Assembly (NCBI GenBank): GCA_046590705.1
Contig: JBKJUK010000168.1
Coordinates: 1 to 18,727, forward strand
DNA length: 18,727 nucleotides
Origin: JBKJUK01 sp046590705
GTDB taxonomy: Bacteria > Acidobacteriota > Thermoanaerobaculia > Gp7-AA8
Direction: 5' to 3'
Each line of letters opens with the position of its first letter. Positions within the stretch are counted from its first letter, which is position 1. Under the pieces are notes generated by a model that was given only the letters and a program-made list of their open reading frames with translations, did no database searches and was not told the origin of the DNA. The translations under genes and the position numbers were made by a program. Below, one piece after another: positions 1 to 6,962 of the stretch.

Positions 1-57
1 CTCCTCGCAGTCACAGCTGCGTAATCATCACGAGTCACGCGGCTCGTCGGAATGACG
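1..57. repeat. Partial copy of a MITE-like palindromic repeat (right half)
   Basis: The first ~57 bases run from CTCCTCGCA to CTCGTCGGAATGACG. This matches the order and ends of the right half of the element at 2448-2601, which runs from ATTCCTCGCAC to GCTCGGAATGACGGC. The window edge cuts off any left half. The inner sequence differs, so this is a diverged copy and only the two ends support the call. Confidence 0.4.
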
Positions 58-111
58 TCGCGTATGTGCTCGCGGGTGCTTCTTCGCTTTCGGGTCGTCA
101 GAGTCCATCTC

Positions 112-160
112 AACTACTGGTTACTGGCTCCTAACTACTAACTACTGCCCCAATGGCAGT
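112..160. repeat. Short direct repeats and small hairpin before the PBP gene
   Basis: The stretch 112-147 is low-complexity, built from ACTAC/ACTGG-type words, with the heptamer TAACTAC occurring twice in tandem around 132-145. It runs into a 6-bp inverted repeat, ACTGCC (144-149) and GGCAGT (155-160), with a 5-base loop. It lies 22 bases before the GTG start at 182. I see no convincing -10/-35 pair and no Shine-Dalgarno sequence here. The function is unknown; it could be a remnant repeat or part of the 5' untranslated region. Confidence 0.35.
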
Positions 161-181
161 CCTGTTGCACAGCCCGCATTC

Positions 182-2407
182 GTGAATTCACCCCCGCGGC
201 GCTCACCTCTCAAAACTGTTCTTGCCGCCGGCGCCATTCTTTACAGCGTGCTGTTCATGGTCGTCACCGGCTATTTCTTTCTCCTCAATATCCGGCTCTC
301 GCGAGAACTCTTCGGTCATCAGTGGCGCACTCCCACCGAGATTTACAGTGGCAGCAAAGCCGGACCACCACGTTTAATCGCTAAGGTTTACGGCAGCGAC
401 TGGCGTGTGACCTATCCGCTTCGCCTGGAGCAGATCCCCCAGGAAATCTCCAACGCCTTCATTGCCGCAGAAGACATTCGGTTCCGCAAACACTTCGGCG
501 TCGATCCAATCGGAATCGCGCGCGCTCTTTTCACGAATCTGAAAGCAGGTGGAACGGTTCAGGGTGGAAGCACCATCAACCAGCAGCTGGTGAAAGCGAA
601 GGTACTCTCCCAGGATCGAACCTATCGCAGGAAATTACTCGAGGGTCCGCTGGCGATTCTTCTCGATCTGCGGATGAGCAAAGACGAGATTCTCGAGGCC
701 TACCTCAACGACGTTTACCTCGGGCACGTCAACGGCCGGCCGGTCCTCGGGCTCGATGAAGGTGCGCGTCTTTTCTATGACAAGGCACCCGCTGAACTGC
801 GCGTCGATGAGGCAGCTCTGATCGCCGGCATCATCCGTGCGCCGAACCGGGACACGCCCGACAAGCGGCCGGAACTGGCCCGAGCCAGACGCAACATCAT
901 TCTCAAACGAATGCTCGATGAGAAGTGGATCGAGGAAGCGGCGTACCAGCGTGCAATCGCGCGACCCGTCAACTTCCGATGGGGCAGACTGCCGGTCCAG
1001 CCGTATCCATTTTACTTCGCTGCGCTCCGCAACGAGGTGATCAACGAAGTCGGTCGAAGCCACGTTCTGAGCGGCGGACTGATGATCGTCTGCGAGCTCG
1101 ATCAGACCATGCAGCAGAACGCTGAGAATGCTGCTCGCCGCGGCGTGCGGGCACTGCAGAGCCGCTACTCGTGGATACGAAAACAGTCTTCGTCAGATCC
1201 GTTGCAGGCGGCCATTCTCTCAGTCGATCCCCGTACCGGCGGGATTCGGGCACTGGTCGGCGGCTCCGATTTCAAGGTGACGCGTTTCGACCGCACCTCC
1301 CAGATGAGGCGGCAGCCGGGATCGGCCTTCAAGCCATTCGCGTTCCTCGCGGCAATCGCCTCGCGTGAGGCTACGAACGCGTCACTGCTGCTCGACTCTC
1401 CCATCAAGATTCAACTCTCGAAGAATGAGACCTGGGAACCACATAACTACGATGAACGTTTTCGCGGTCAGGTAACCGTGCGTGAGGCGCTCGAGAAATC
1501 GCTCAACATTCCGACGATCCGTCTGACTGAACGTATCGGAACGGACAAGGTCGTCACCACCGCGCAGAAGTTCGGCTTCACGGAAGAGTTCAAGGCTGTG
1601 CCTGCACTGCCTTTGGGCGTAACCGAGGTGACGATGGATGAGTTGACCGGAGCCTACACGGCGTTCCCGAATCTCGGAGAGAGAGTGACTCCTTTCCTTT
1701 TGACGTCGGTGAAGGGGCGAAACGGTAAGGCACTATTCGCGCAGACTCCCGAGCGCATCCGCGTCGCAGATCCCGGACCAACCTACATCGTCCACTCGTT
1801 GCTACGTGGCGTAGTCCAGCGAGGCACTGCCACACGATTGAAGAAATACGGGCTCGGTCACGTAGCGGGAAAGACCGGCACCACCAGTGATTATCGTGAC
1901 GCCTGGTTCGTCGGCTACACCCCCGATCTGGTGACGACGGTCTGGGTCGGCTTTGATCGAGGAGCGCCGCTCCGACTCTCCTCGGCAGAAGCTGCGCTTC
2001 CGATCTGGGGCTCGTACATGCGGGAAATCAAAACGGATCGCACCCCGATCGAAGCTCCGAGCGGCGTGGTATCACGCGACATCGATCCGGAGTCGGGATA
2101 CCTCTGGGCGGAAGGTTGTCCCGGCCCTGTGCGGGAAGTCTTCCTCAGTGGCACCGCCCCATCCCGCGGCTGCCCACGGGGAGTGATGGGTCGCATCGTG
2201 CGAAAGGTGCTCTTCGACGACGAGACCTTCGACGAACCGACGGCCATCACCTTCGACAAGTTCCGTCGATGGACCACGGAGATCGACAGGAATCGACAGG
2301 AAGTGGAGAGTGGGATCGATCGACTGCGCAAGATTTTCGGAGACAACGAAGAACCCTCGCGCGGCGAGAAAAAGAAGAAGGCTAAAAAGCGCAAGAAGGA
2401 TGAGTGA
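182..2407 (+). CDS. Class A penicillin-binding protein (transglycosylase/transpeptidase)
   Basis: Bifunctional peptidoglycan synthase that polymerises lipid II into glycan strands and cross-links the stem peptides in the periplasm. One membrane segment lies at about residues 12-36. The GT51 domain follows, with EDIRFRKHFGVD (catalytic Glu97) and GGSTINQQLVK. The transpeptidase domain has SAFK (nucleophile Ser381, Lys384), SLN (440-442) and KTGTT (from 564). The 741-residue length fits PBP1A/1B proteins, and the short TEIYS segment before the GT domain is PBP1B-like. The tail after the transpeptidase domain ends in a very Lys-rich stretch (about 729-740), which is unusual. The GTG start has no visible Shine-Dalgarno sequence and no in-frame ATG lies upstream in the window. 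The gene stands alone and converges on the TPR gene. The family call is firm; whether it is 1A or 1B is not settled. Confidence 0.95.
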   Translation: MNSPPRRSPLKTVLAAGAILYSVLFMVVTGYFFLLNIRLSRELFGHQWRTPTEIYSGSKAGPPRLIAKVYGSDWRVTYPLRLEQIPQEISNAFIAAEDIRFRKHFGVDPIGIARALFTNLKAGGTVQGGSTINQQLVKAKVLSQDRTYRRKLLEGPLAILLDLRMSKDEILEAYLNDVYLGHVNGRPVLGLDEGARLFYDKAPAELRVDEAALIAGIIRAPNRDTPDKRPELARARRNIILKRMLDEKWIEEAAYQRAIARPVNFRWGRLPVQPYPFYFAALRNEVINEVGRSHVLSGGLMIVCELDQTMQQNAENAARRGVRALQSRYSWIRKQSSSDPLQAAILSVDPRTGGIRALVGGSDFKVTRFDRTSQMRRQPGSAFKPFAFLAAIASREATNASLLLDSPIKIQLSKNETWEPHNYDERFRGQVTVREALEKSLNIPTIRLTERIGTDKVVTTAQKFGFTEEFKAVPALPLGVTEVTMDELTGAYTAFPNLGERVTPFLLTSVKGRNGKALFAQTPERIRVADPGPTYIVHSLLRGVVQRGTATRLKKYGLGHVAGKTGTTSDYRDAWFVGYTPDLVTTVWVGFDRGAPLRLSSAEAALPIWGSYMREIKTDRTPIEAPSGVVSRDIDPESGYLWAEGCPGPVREVFLSGTAPSRGCPRGVMGRIVRKVLFDDETFDEPTAITFDKFRRWTTEIDRNRQEVESGIDRLRKIFGDNEEPSRGEKKKKAKKRKKDE

Positions 2408-2447
2408 CGGCAGGACCTAAATTCAAACATATCCTGGAGCGAATAAA

Positions 2448-2601
2448 GCCGTCATTCCGAATGAGCACGCCGCGGACGCTGGAGAAACAAAGTCTGAGTG
2501 CGAGTGAGGAATCTACGCACAAGGGTCGCGCTCGTTATTCACAGCGCGATCAACGTACGTAGATTCCTCGCACCCACCCTGCCGCCGCTCGGAATGACGG
2601 C
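2448..2601. repeat. MITE-like element with three nested inverted repeats
   Basis: A perfect 13-bp terminal inverted repeat, GCCGTCATTCCGA (2448-2460) and TCGGAATGACGGC (2589-2601), encloses a perfect 12-bp inverted repeat, GAGGAATCTACG (2506-2517) and CGTAGATTCCTC (2558-2569). This in turn encloses a 7-bp one, TCGCGCT (2526-2532) and AGCGCGA (2543-2549). The whole 154-bp unit could fold into a long cruciform or RNA hairpin. It has no open reading frame of note. It lies in the gap between two convergent genes, where it could also stop transcription from both sides. A partial copy appears at the window start. The structure is seen directly; mobility is inferred. Confidence 0.75.
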
Positions 2602-2648
2602 CCGGTTGTCTCGACGTCCACATTCCGGGGCGCATTAAGGAATCTCAA

Positions 2649-2673
2649 GGCCCCATGACCCCGGCCCCCGGCC
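2649..2673. repeat. 25-bp dispersed GC-rich repeat, copy 1
   Basis: The sequence begins GGCCCCATGACCCCGGCC and ends in CCGGCC. It matches 13637-13661 at 24 of 25 positions. Both copies lie just downstream of a protein-coding gene on the + strand, in non-coding DNA, which argues against chance. The function is unknown. Confidence 0.6.
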
Positions 2674-2684
2674 GCTTCCTCTCC

Positions 2685-3785
2685 CTACTTCACGCCCTCG
2701 TAAACCTTACGCACTCGCGGCGAGAAATAGCGAGGGTCCAGAGTCTTCATTCTCGGCCGGACTTTCTTGGCCATCCTGAAGGCACTGTCTGCTTTCGCGC
2801 GCATGGCCGGATCGCTTCGTCCGTCGTAGATCCAGCTGTAGTACAGCGCTGCACCGTGGAAGGCGTGAATCATTCCGTTGTCGCGAAGCGCGCCGCTGGC
2901 AAGGACGCCCAGACTTTCCGCTGCTATCTCATAGTCGCCTTCGAAGTAGGATTCGAGTGCGTCTTTCACTCGGTCCCTGATCGGACTGACAACCACTTCG
3001 GCCACCGCACCTGGCTGCGACTTCCTGTTGGCAGCCGCCATCTTCGCAGTCGATGCCGCAGCACGGAATGCAGCCTCTGCGCGCGATGCCACAGTTTGCA
3101 CCTGCGCGAACTCGGCGGCCGAGGTTGCACTGATGTTGCGGCTTTGCGCGTCAGCAAGAAAACTCTGTCCCTGCTGCCACTGAGCGAGTGCCAGAGTTCC
3201 TGCATTCGCTCGCTGCGCCTCACTCATCCTCTTCTCGGCGAGAGTGATCTGCGCTTGGGCCAGACGCCTCGCCTCGACGGACTGATCAACGGCTGCCGGC
3301 TGCGGACGTGAGGGCACAGGGAGCGGCGTCTGCTCGCGGGAAGGTGGCGTAGGAAGTGGCGTTGGAGCCTGCTCGCGCGGTTTCTCGACGGCCGGCTGCG
3401 GCGCAGGTGTCTGTGCAGCAGAGAGCTTCGCCTGCACCTTGTTCTGAAACGATTCGATGCTTCCGAGACTGACGCTGCCTACACCGGTGGCCCGGTCGAG
3501 ATCTGCGGCGGCCTTCTGGTATTCACCCTGGTTGAAGTAGGCAACTCCACGGTAGTAATAGGGGTGATAAGCGATGAAGATCGTCCCGTACGTCTTGAGA
3601 TTCTTCGATTCGCCCGGCTTCTTGGCGATAGCCGCGCTCATCTTGCTTACGACCTGCGACCAGTTACCGGAGCTGGCGGCCTTCACGCCATCTTCATACA
3701 GCTCGTACGCTGCCTGGGCAGCCGCCACTCTCGCCATCATCGTGGAGAGAATCAACAGCAGGACCGCGGAGCGCAGCACCTTCAC
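2685..3785 (-). CDS. Exported TPR-containing protein of the signalling cluster
   Basis: Secreted or periplasmic protein of 366 residues, function not recognised. An N-terminal signal peptide (residues 1-23, hydrophobic core AVLLLILSTMM, likely cut after an Ala-rich AAAQA) leads into TPR-like helices (about 25-100, with AYFNQGEYQKAAADLDRA). A Pro-rich linker follows (126-163), then a long Ala/Gln-rich helical segment (168-255) that may be a coiled coil. A conserved-looking C-terminal domain (268-366) contains another TPR-like stretch and ends in RYFSPRVRKVYEG. The GTG start overlaps the stop of the zinc-ribbon kinase gene by 4 bp, so the two are almost certainly co-translated. A scaffold or sensor role outside the membrane, paired with the kinase's outer domain, is an inference. 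Confidence 0.85.
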   Translation of the reverse strand: MKVLRSAVLLLILSTMMARVAAAQAAYELYEDGVKAASSGNWSQVVSKMSAAIAKKPGESKNLKTYGTIFIAYHPYYYRGVAYFNQGEYQKAAADLDRATGVGSVSLGSIESFQNKVQAKLSAAQTPAPQPAVEKPREQAPTPLPTPPSREQTPLPVPSRPQPAAVDQSVEARRLAQAQITLAEKRMSEAQRANAGTLALAQWQQGQSFLADAQSRNISATSAAEFAQVQTVASRAEAAFRAAASTAKMAAANRKSQPGAVAEVVVSPIRDRVKDALESYFEGDYEIAAESLGVLASGALRDNGMIHAFHGAALYYSWIYDGRSDPAMRAKADSAFRMAKKVRPRMKTLDPRYFSPRVRKVYEGVK

Positions 3786-5548
3786 TGTTTGAAAACTTCC
3801 GCGACCGCTTCATCCACACTGATTTTCTTCAGGACCTCGCGATGGATGGTCTCTTTCCCGGCATTCACTGTTAACGCCACTTCTTTCGTCACTCCATCGG
3901 GATCGGCCACGGTAATCGTATAAGGACCCGCCGGAAGCGAACGACGGAACGGAGAATCGCGCTCGTCTTCCGTCAATTGAATCTCTTTGTTGTTCTTGTC
4001 GCGAATGCTGCTTACGTCTCCCCATGGACTGGCGGAAATGAGCAGAATTCCTTCACCCTCAGGCAGACCGGGCACGGCACGACTTCCGGTCTGCGTAACA
4101 ACCTCGGTGATGGGCTGCTGCATGGCCGGGTCGAGTACGGCAGGTTTCGGTTTGAACATGAACCAGGCCAGCACCGCAAAAAGAACTGCGCCTGCGGCGA
4201 GACCTGCATACAGCGGCTTTCTGCTCTTTGTTTCCTGGACGAACTTTTTCTCGATGACCGTCGGAGCCGCGTCGTCATGCTGCGGGGGCAGGCCCATCTT
4301 CGCCTCGACGAGTGTAGGAGCCGAGGTGCCGAGGTGTTCGACCATGGTGGCGTCGTTCGAGCCACTTCTGGTTTCGATGACTGTCGCGTCGCCACCGCCG
4401 GCAACGATCTTTTTGTCGAGGCGCGTCGCTTCCTGTGATGCATCCCTGGTAGCCGTCGCTCGTCCGGGAATCGTCTTTGGCAGCGAGGCATCGGCGGTGC
4501 GGTTCGTTCCGGTGATGTCGACCGCTGTCTTGCGGCTGGAGAGTGTTGTGAGCCGCTCGCCAACCCCGAACTTCGCATCGGGAACGATCTCAGCGCGCAC
4601 ACTCTCGAGCTCTGCAATGTAGTCGTCGGCGGACTCGTGACGGGCGTCACGATCTTTCTCGAGCGATTTGAAGACGATGGCTTCGAGCTTCGGCGGAACT
4701 TTGACTTCCGGATTGAGTTGCGAAATCGGCAGCGGTTTCTCGGTGGCGTGCTTGAGAATGTAGCCCTGAGGATTCGTAGCCAGAAACGGAGCGCGTCCGG
4801 CCAGCATCTCGTACACCACCACGCCGAATGAATAAAGATCGGTGCGGGCGTCGAGATTCTCGCCCTCTTTGATGAAGCCAGCCTGCTCGGGTGAGGCGTA
4901 CTTGAGTTTCCCGAGGAACATGCCGGTCTGCGTGAGTCCCTGACCGCCTTCGGTATCGGACAGCTGTTTGGCGATTCCGAGGTCGATGACTTTGACCAGC
5001 AGTTTTCCCTGGTGGTCCTGAGAAAGCATGATGTTCTCAGGCGAGATGTCGCGATGGATGATGCCCATCTGATGGATCGCGCCGAGTCCGCCCAGTGCCT
5101 GAATCGCGATTTCAACAGCCAGGCGCGGCGGCATGGGACCGTTGTCGCTGATCCACTTCTGAATATTGGTTCCTTCGATGTACTCCCAGACCATGTAGTA
5201 CGAACCATCGTCGAGAGTCGAAAAGTCGTAGAGCATCGCCAGATTGCGATGCTTGATCATCGTGGCCAGTCGCGCTTCGTGGAGGAAGCGTTGCAGGGCC
5301 TGCTCGTCGGCAGCGATGTTGGCGCGCATGATTTTGATCACGCGCTGCTCGTTCAGGTGAATGTGGCGGACCTTGAAAATCTCGCCCATTCCGCCAATCC
5401 CCAGACGCTCGAGGATCTGGTACTTCCCGTCGATCAACCGGCCGCCGTACGTGCGTTGCAGGCCGGTGATTTTTTCTCCGCAATTCGGGCAGGCGTCTAG
5501 ACTCTCGTCTACTTCGTTCTGGCAGCGGAGGCAGGTCAGGGAACTCAT
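3782..5548 (-). CDS. Transmembrane Ser/Thr kinase with zinc ribbon and PEGA-like domain
   Basis: Hanks-type kinase, 588 residues. Order: CxxC-x10-CxxC zinc ribbon (Cys6, 9, 20, 23); kinase domain (about 43-315) with glycine loop GIGGMGEIF, Lys72, Glu91, HRDISPEN (Asp167, Asn172), DLG (189-191) and SPE (219-221); a Thr-rich juxtamembrane linker (330-440); one membrane segment (about 445-465); then an outer PEGA-like beta domain (about 500-570). Odd features: the catalytic-loop Lys of HRDxKPEN is Ser169, the P+1 loop Thr is Lys214, and DFG is DLG. Thr206 and Thr208 sit where activation-loop sites lie in PknB. The linker carries repeated T-x-x-E/D motifs at Thr375, 389, 401, 412 and 430. The gene overlaps the downstream TPR gene by 4 bp. 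A 190-bp gap with a repeat separates it from the kinase-FHA gene upstream. Target proteins are unknown. Confidence 0.93.
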   Translation of the reverse strand: MSSLTCLRCQNEVDESLDACPNCGEKITGLQRTYGGRLIDGKYQILERLGIGGMGEIFKVRHIHLNEQRVIKIMRANIAADEQALQRFLHEARLATMIKHRNLAMLYDFSTLDDGSYYMVWEYIEGTNIQKWISDNGPMPPRLAVEIAIQALGGLGAIHQMGIIHRDISPENIMLSQDHQGKLLVKVIDLGIAKQLSDTEGGQGLTQTGMFLGKLKYASPEQAGFIKEGENLDARTDLYSFGVVVYEMLAGRAPFLATNPQGYILKHATEKPLPISQLNPEVKVPPKLEAIVFKSLEKDRDARHESADDYIAELESVRAEIVPDAKFGVGERLTTLSSRKTAVDITGTNRTADASLPKTIPGRATATRDASQEATRLDKKIVAGGGDATVIETRSGSNDATMVEHLGTSAPTLVEAKMGLPPQHDDAAPTVIEKKFVQETKSRKPLYAGLAAGAVLFAVLAWFMFKPKPAVLDPAMQQPITEVVTQTGSRAVPGLPEGEGILLISASPWGDVSSIRDKNNKEIQLTEDERDSPFRRSLPAGPYTITVADPDGVTKEVALTVNAGKETIHREVLKKISVDEAVAEVFKQ

Positions 5549-5738
5549 TGGGATTTCCGGGAAAAAATGGTCATCCCTATGTTAACCCGCATTCCTCACA
5601 GAGCTTCTGCTGCGGGCGTGGGCAGGACGTCGTTGCGACGAAACGCTGTGAGAAATAAGGGTCGACCACATTCCTTCGTCAACCTCGAAGATCGAATCGG
5701 GAACGTTCTGCGAGCACATCGCACAGCCCACCTCTCCA
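5549..5738. other. Gap inside the signalling cluster
   Basis: This 190-bp gap lies between the kinase-FHA gene and the zinc-ribbon kinase gene, both on the minus strand. It holds the degenerate palindromic element at 5585-5662 and a small 11-bp palindrome TTTCCGGGAAA (5554-5564) just before the kinase start. On the minus strand TAACAT lies near 5582, at the edge of the repeat, and could be a -10 box, but no good -35 is visible. The two transcription units may therefore be separate or joined by read-through. Confidence 0.5.
5585..5662. repeat. Degenerate palindromic repeat (CCGCATTTCTCACAG family)
   Basis: ACCCGCATTCCTCACAGAG (5585-5603) and CGCTGTGAGAAATAAGGGT (5644-5662) are imperfect inverted copies, matching at 15 of 19 positions. 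Between them lies a small hairpin, CGTCG-TTG-CGACG (5629-5641). Related words occur at 13604-13628 and 15089-15114, all in non-coding DNA. It looks like a short non-autonomous element or REP-type palindrome. It separates two genes of the signalling cluster and may affect their co-transcription. Confidence 0.55.
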
Positions 5739-6962
5739 TTACTGCGCGGCATCCTGACGTGTGCGCACGACATAGGTACAGATCGGATCTGCGCCGAACC
5801 TGACCACGTCTCCAGCCTTCAGGACAGCGCGGGCGATCCTCGAGTTGTTCACGTACGTGCCATTGGCCGACTGCAGATCTTCCAGCAGAAACTCGCTGCC
5901 GAAAGTGAAGCGTGCATGTCTGCGCGAAATTGCCGGATGTGAGAGCACGATCGAGCAGGAGCGATCGCGCCCGACCATGACGCTCTCGCCGCGGAGCTCG
6001 TGCCGCTCGGCCGCATCCTGCCGGACGAGCTGCCATTCCACTTTCGGAACTTTCTCGAGGATGGGAGTGACGAAGTCTTCGGTACGAATCCGGGTACCGT
6101 CCTCCGGGTTCTTCTTGAGCGAGTACTCTTCGAGTGCGTCGTAAAAGTCCCGGGCCGATCCGAAGCGCTGTTCCTGTTTCGGATGCATAGCTTTCAGAAG
6201 CAGATTCTCCAGGTCACGATCGATCTCGGGCCGAAGTTCAGAAGGCTTCTGTTTGTCACCCTTGTATACGGCTTCAATCAACTTCGGCAGTGAACGCTGG
6301 TTGAAGGGGAGCACTCCAGTCAACATCTCGTAGAGCACCACCGCAGTCGAGTAGATGTCGCTGCGCGCGCCAGCTTCCTTTGGTTCACGAATCTGTTCAG
6401 GCGACATGTAATGCGGGGTCCCCAGAAGAAACCCGGCCTTGGTGAGGACGGTCTGTCCCGTACTTGCTGCGTCCCGGATTTTGGCGATCCCGAAATCGGT
6501 CACCTTCACTACGCCACCATTCTGATGAATCAGATTGGCCGGCTTGATGTCGCGATGAACGATCTCTTTTCCGTGCGCATAGACCAGGGCTTCCAGCAGG
6601 CACTGGATGTACTGAATGGCATCGCGAATCTGCAGCGCCCCTTTCTCTGCAATCAGCTGATCAACCGGCTTTCCTTCCACGAACTCCATGACCAGCACGG
6701 CGCCTGAATCGCGCGGGATGAATTCATAGAACCGGGTGATGTAGCGGTGACGAAGTTTGTCGAGGATCTGCGCTTCCTTGACGAAGCGCTTGCGCGCAAT
6801 GAGTTCGCCGGCGAGTTCGTCGGACATCACTTTGAGTACGACGGCGAAGTTCGCTGGCAGAGTCTCGGTGGCGGAGATGGTCCGACCGACGTACACGTGA
6901 CTCATTCCGCCCTCGGAGAGTTCCCGCTCGATGCGGTAGTTTCCGATCACGTTTCCGATCAT
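5739..6962 (-). CDS. Cytoplasmic Ser/Thr kinase with C-terminal FHA domain
   Basis: Hanks-type protein kinase of 407 residues, no membrane segment. The kinase domain (about 9-270) has a glycine loop at 15-24, Lys44, Glu63, HRDIKPAN (His136-Asn143), DFG (156-158) and SPE (187-189), so all catalytic residues are present. The activation loop has Thr/Ser at 167-174. A linker with TRIRTEDFVTP (about 290-300) leads to the FHA domain (about 320-403), with GRDRSCSIVLSHPAISRRHA and SANGTYVNN, the Gly-Arg, Ser-x-x-His and Asn-Gly signatures of a phosphothreonine-binding FHA fold. Kinase-FHA fusions usually bind their own or a partner's phosphorylated segment. The start overlaps the stop of the zinc-ribbon FHA gene by 4 bp (ATGA). 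It probably acts with the upstream PP2C phosphatase, an inference from the operon. Confidence 0.95.
   Translation of the reverse strand: MIGNVIGNYRIERELSEGGMSHVYVGRTISATETLPANFAVVLKVMSDELAGELIARKRFVKEAQILDKLRHRYITRFYEFIPRDSGAVLVMEFVEGKPVDQLIAEKGALQIRDAIQYIQCLLEALVYAHGKEIVHRDIKPANLIHQNGGVVKVTDFGIAKIRDAASTGQTVLTKAGFLLGTPHYMSPEQIREPKEAGARSDIYSTAVVLYEMLTGVLPFNQRSLPKLIEAVYKGDKQKPSELRPEIDRDLENLLLKAMHPKQEQRFGSARDFYDALEEYSLKKNPEDGTRIRTEDFVTPILEKVPKVEWQLVRQDAAERHELRGESVMVGRDRSCSIVLSHPAISRRHARFTFGSEFLLEDLQSANGTYVNNSRIARAVLKAGDVVRFGADPICTYVVRTRQDAAQ

Larger units (their letters stand above)
2408..2684. other. Convergent intergenic region
   Basis: This 277-bp gap separates the ends of the PBP gene (+) and the TPR gene (-). 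It holds the nested palindrome at 2448-2601 and, at 2649-2673, one copy of a GC-rich repeat that recurs at 13637-13661. No gene was recognised. No classic terminator with a T-run was seen, so the palindrome is the best candidate for ending both transcripts. Confidence 0.6.

Noticed and set aside
2655..3311. 218-residue frame on the + strand opposite the TPR gene
   Set aside because: It is antisense to a gene with a signal peptide, TPR-like domain and 4-bp coupling to the kinase. The translation has no domain and is rich in Arg/His/Cys/Ser, as expected of a shadow frame.
4012..5208. 398-residue frame in another phase of the kinase gene
   Set aside because: The composition is Ser/Arg/Pro-rich without motifs, and the kinase motifs are in the other frame over the same bases.
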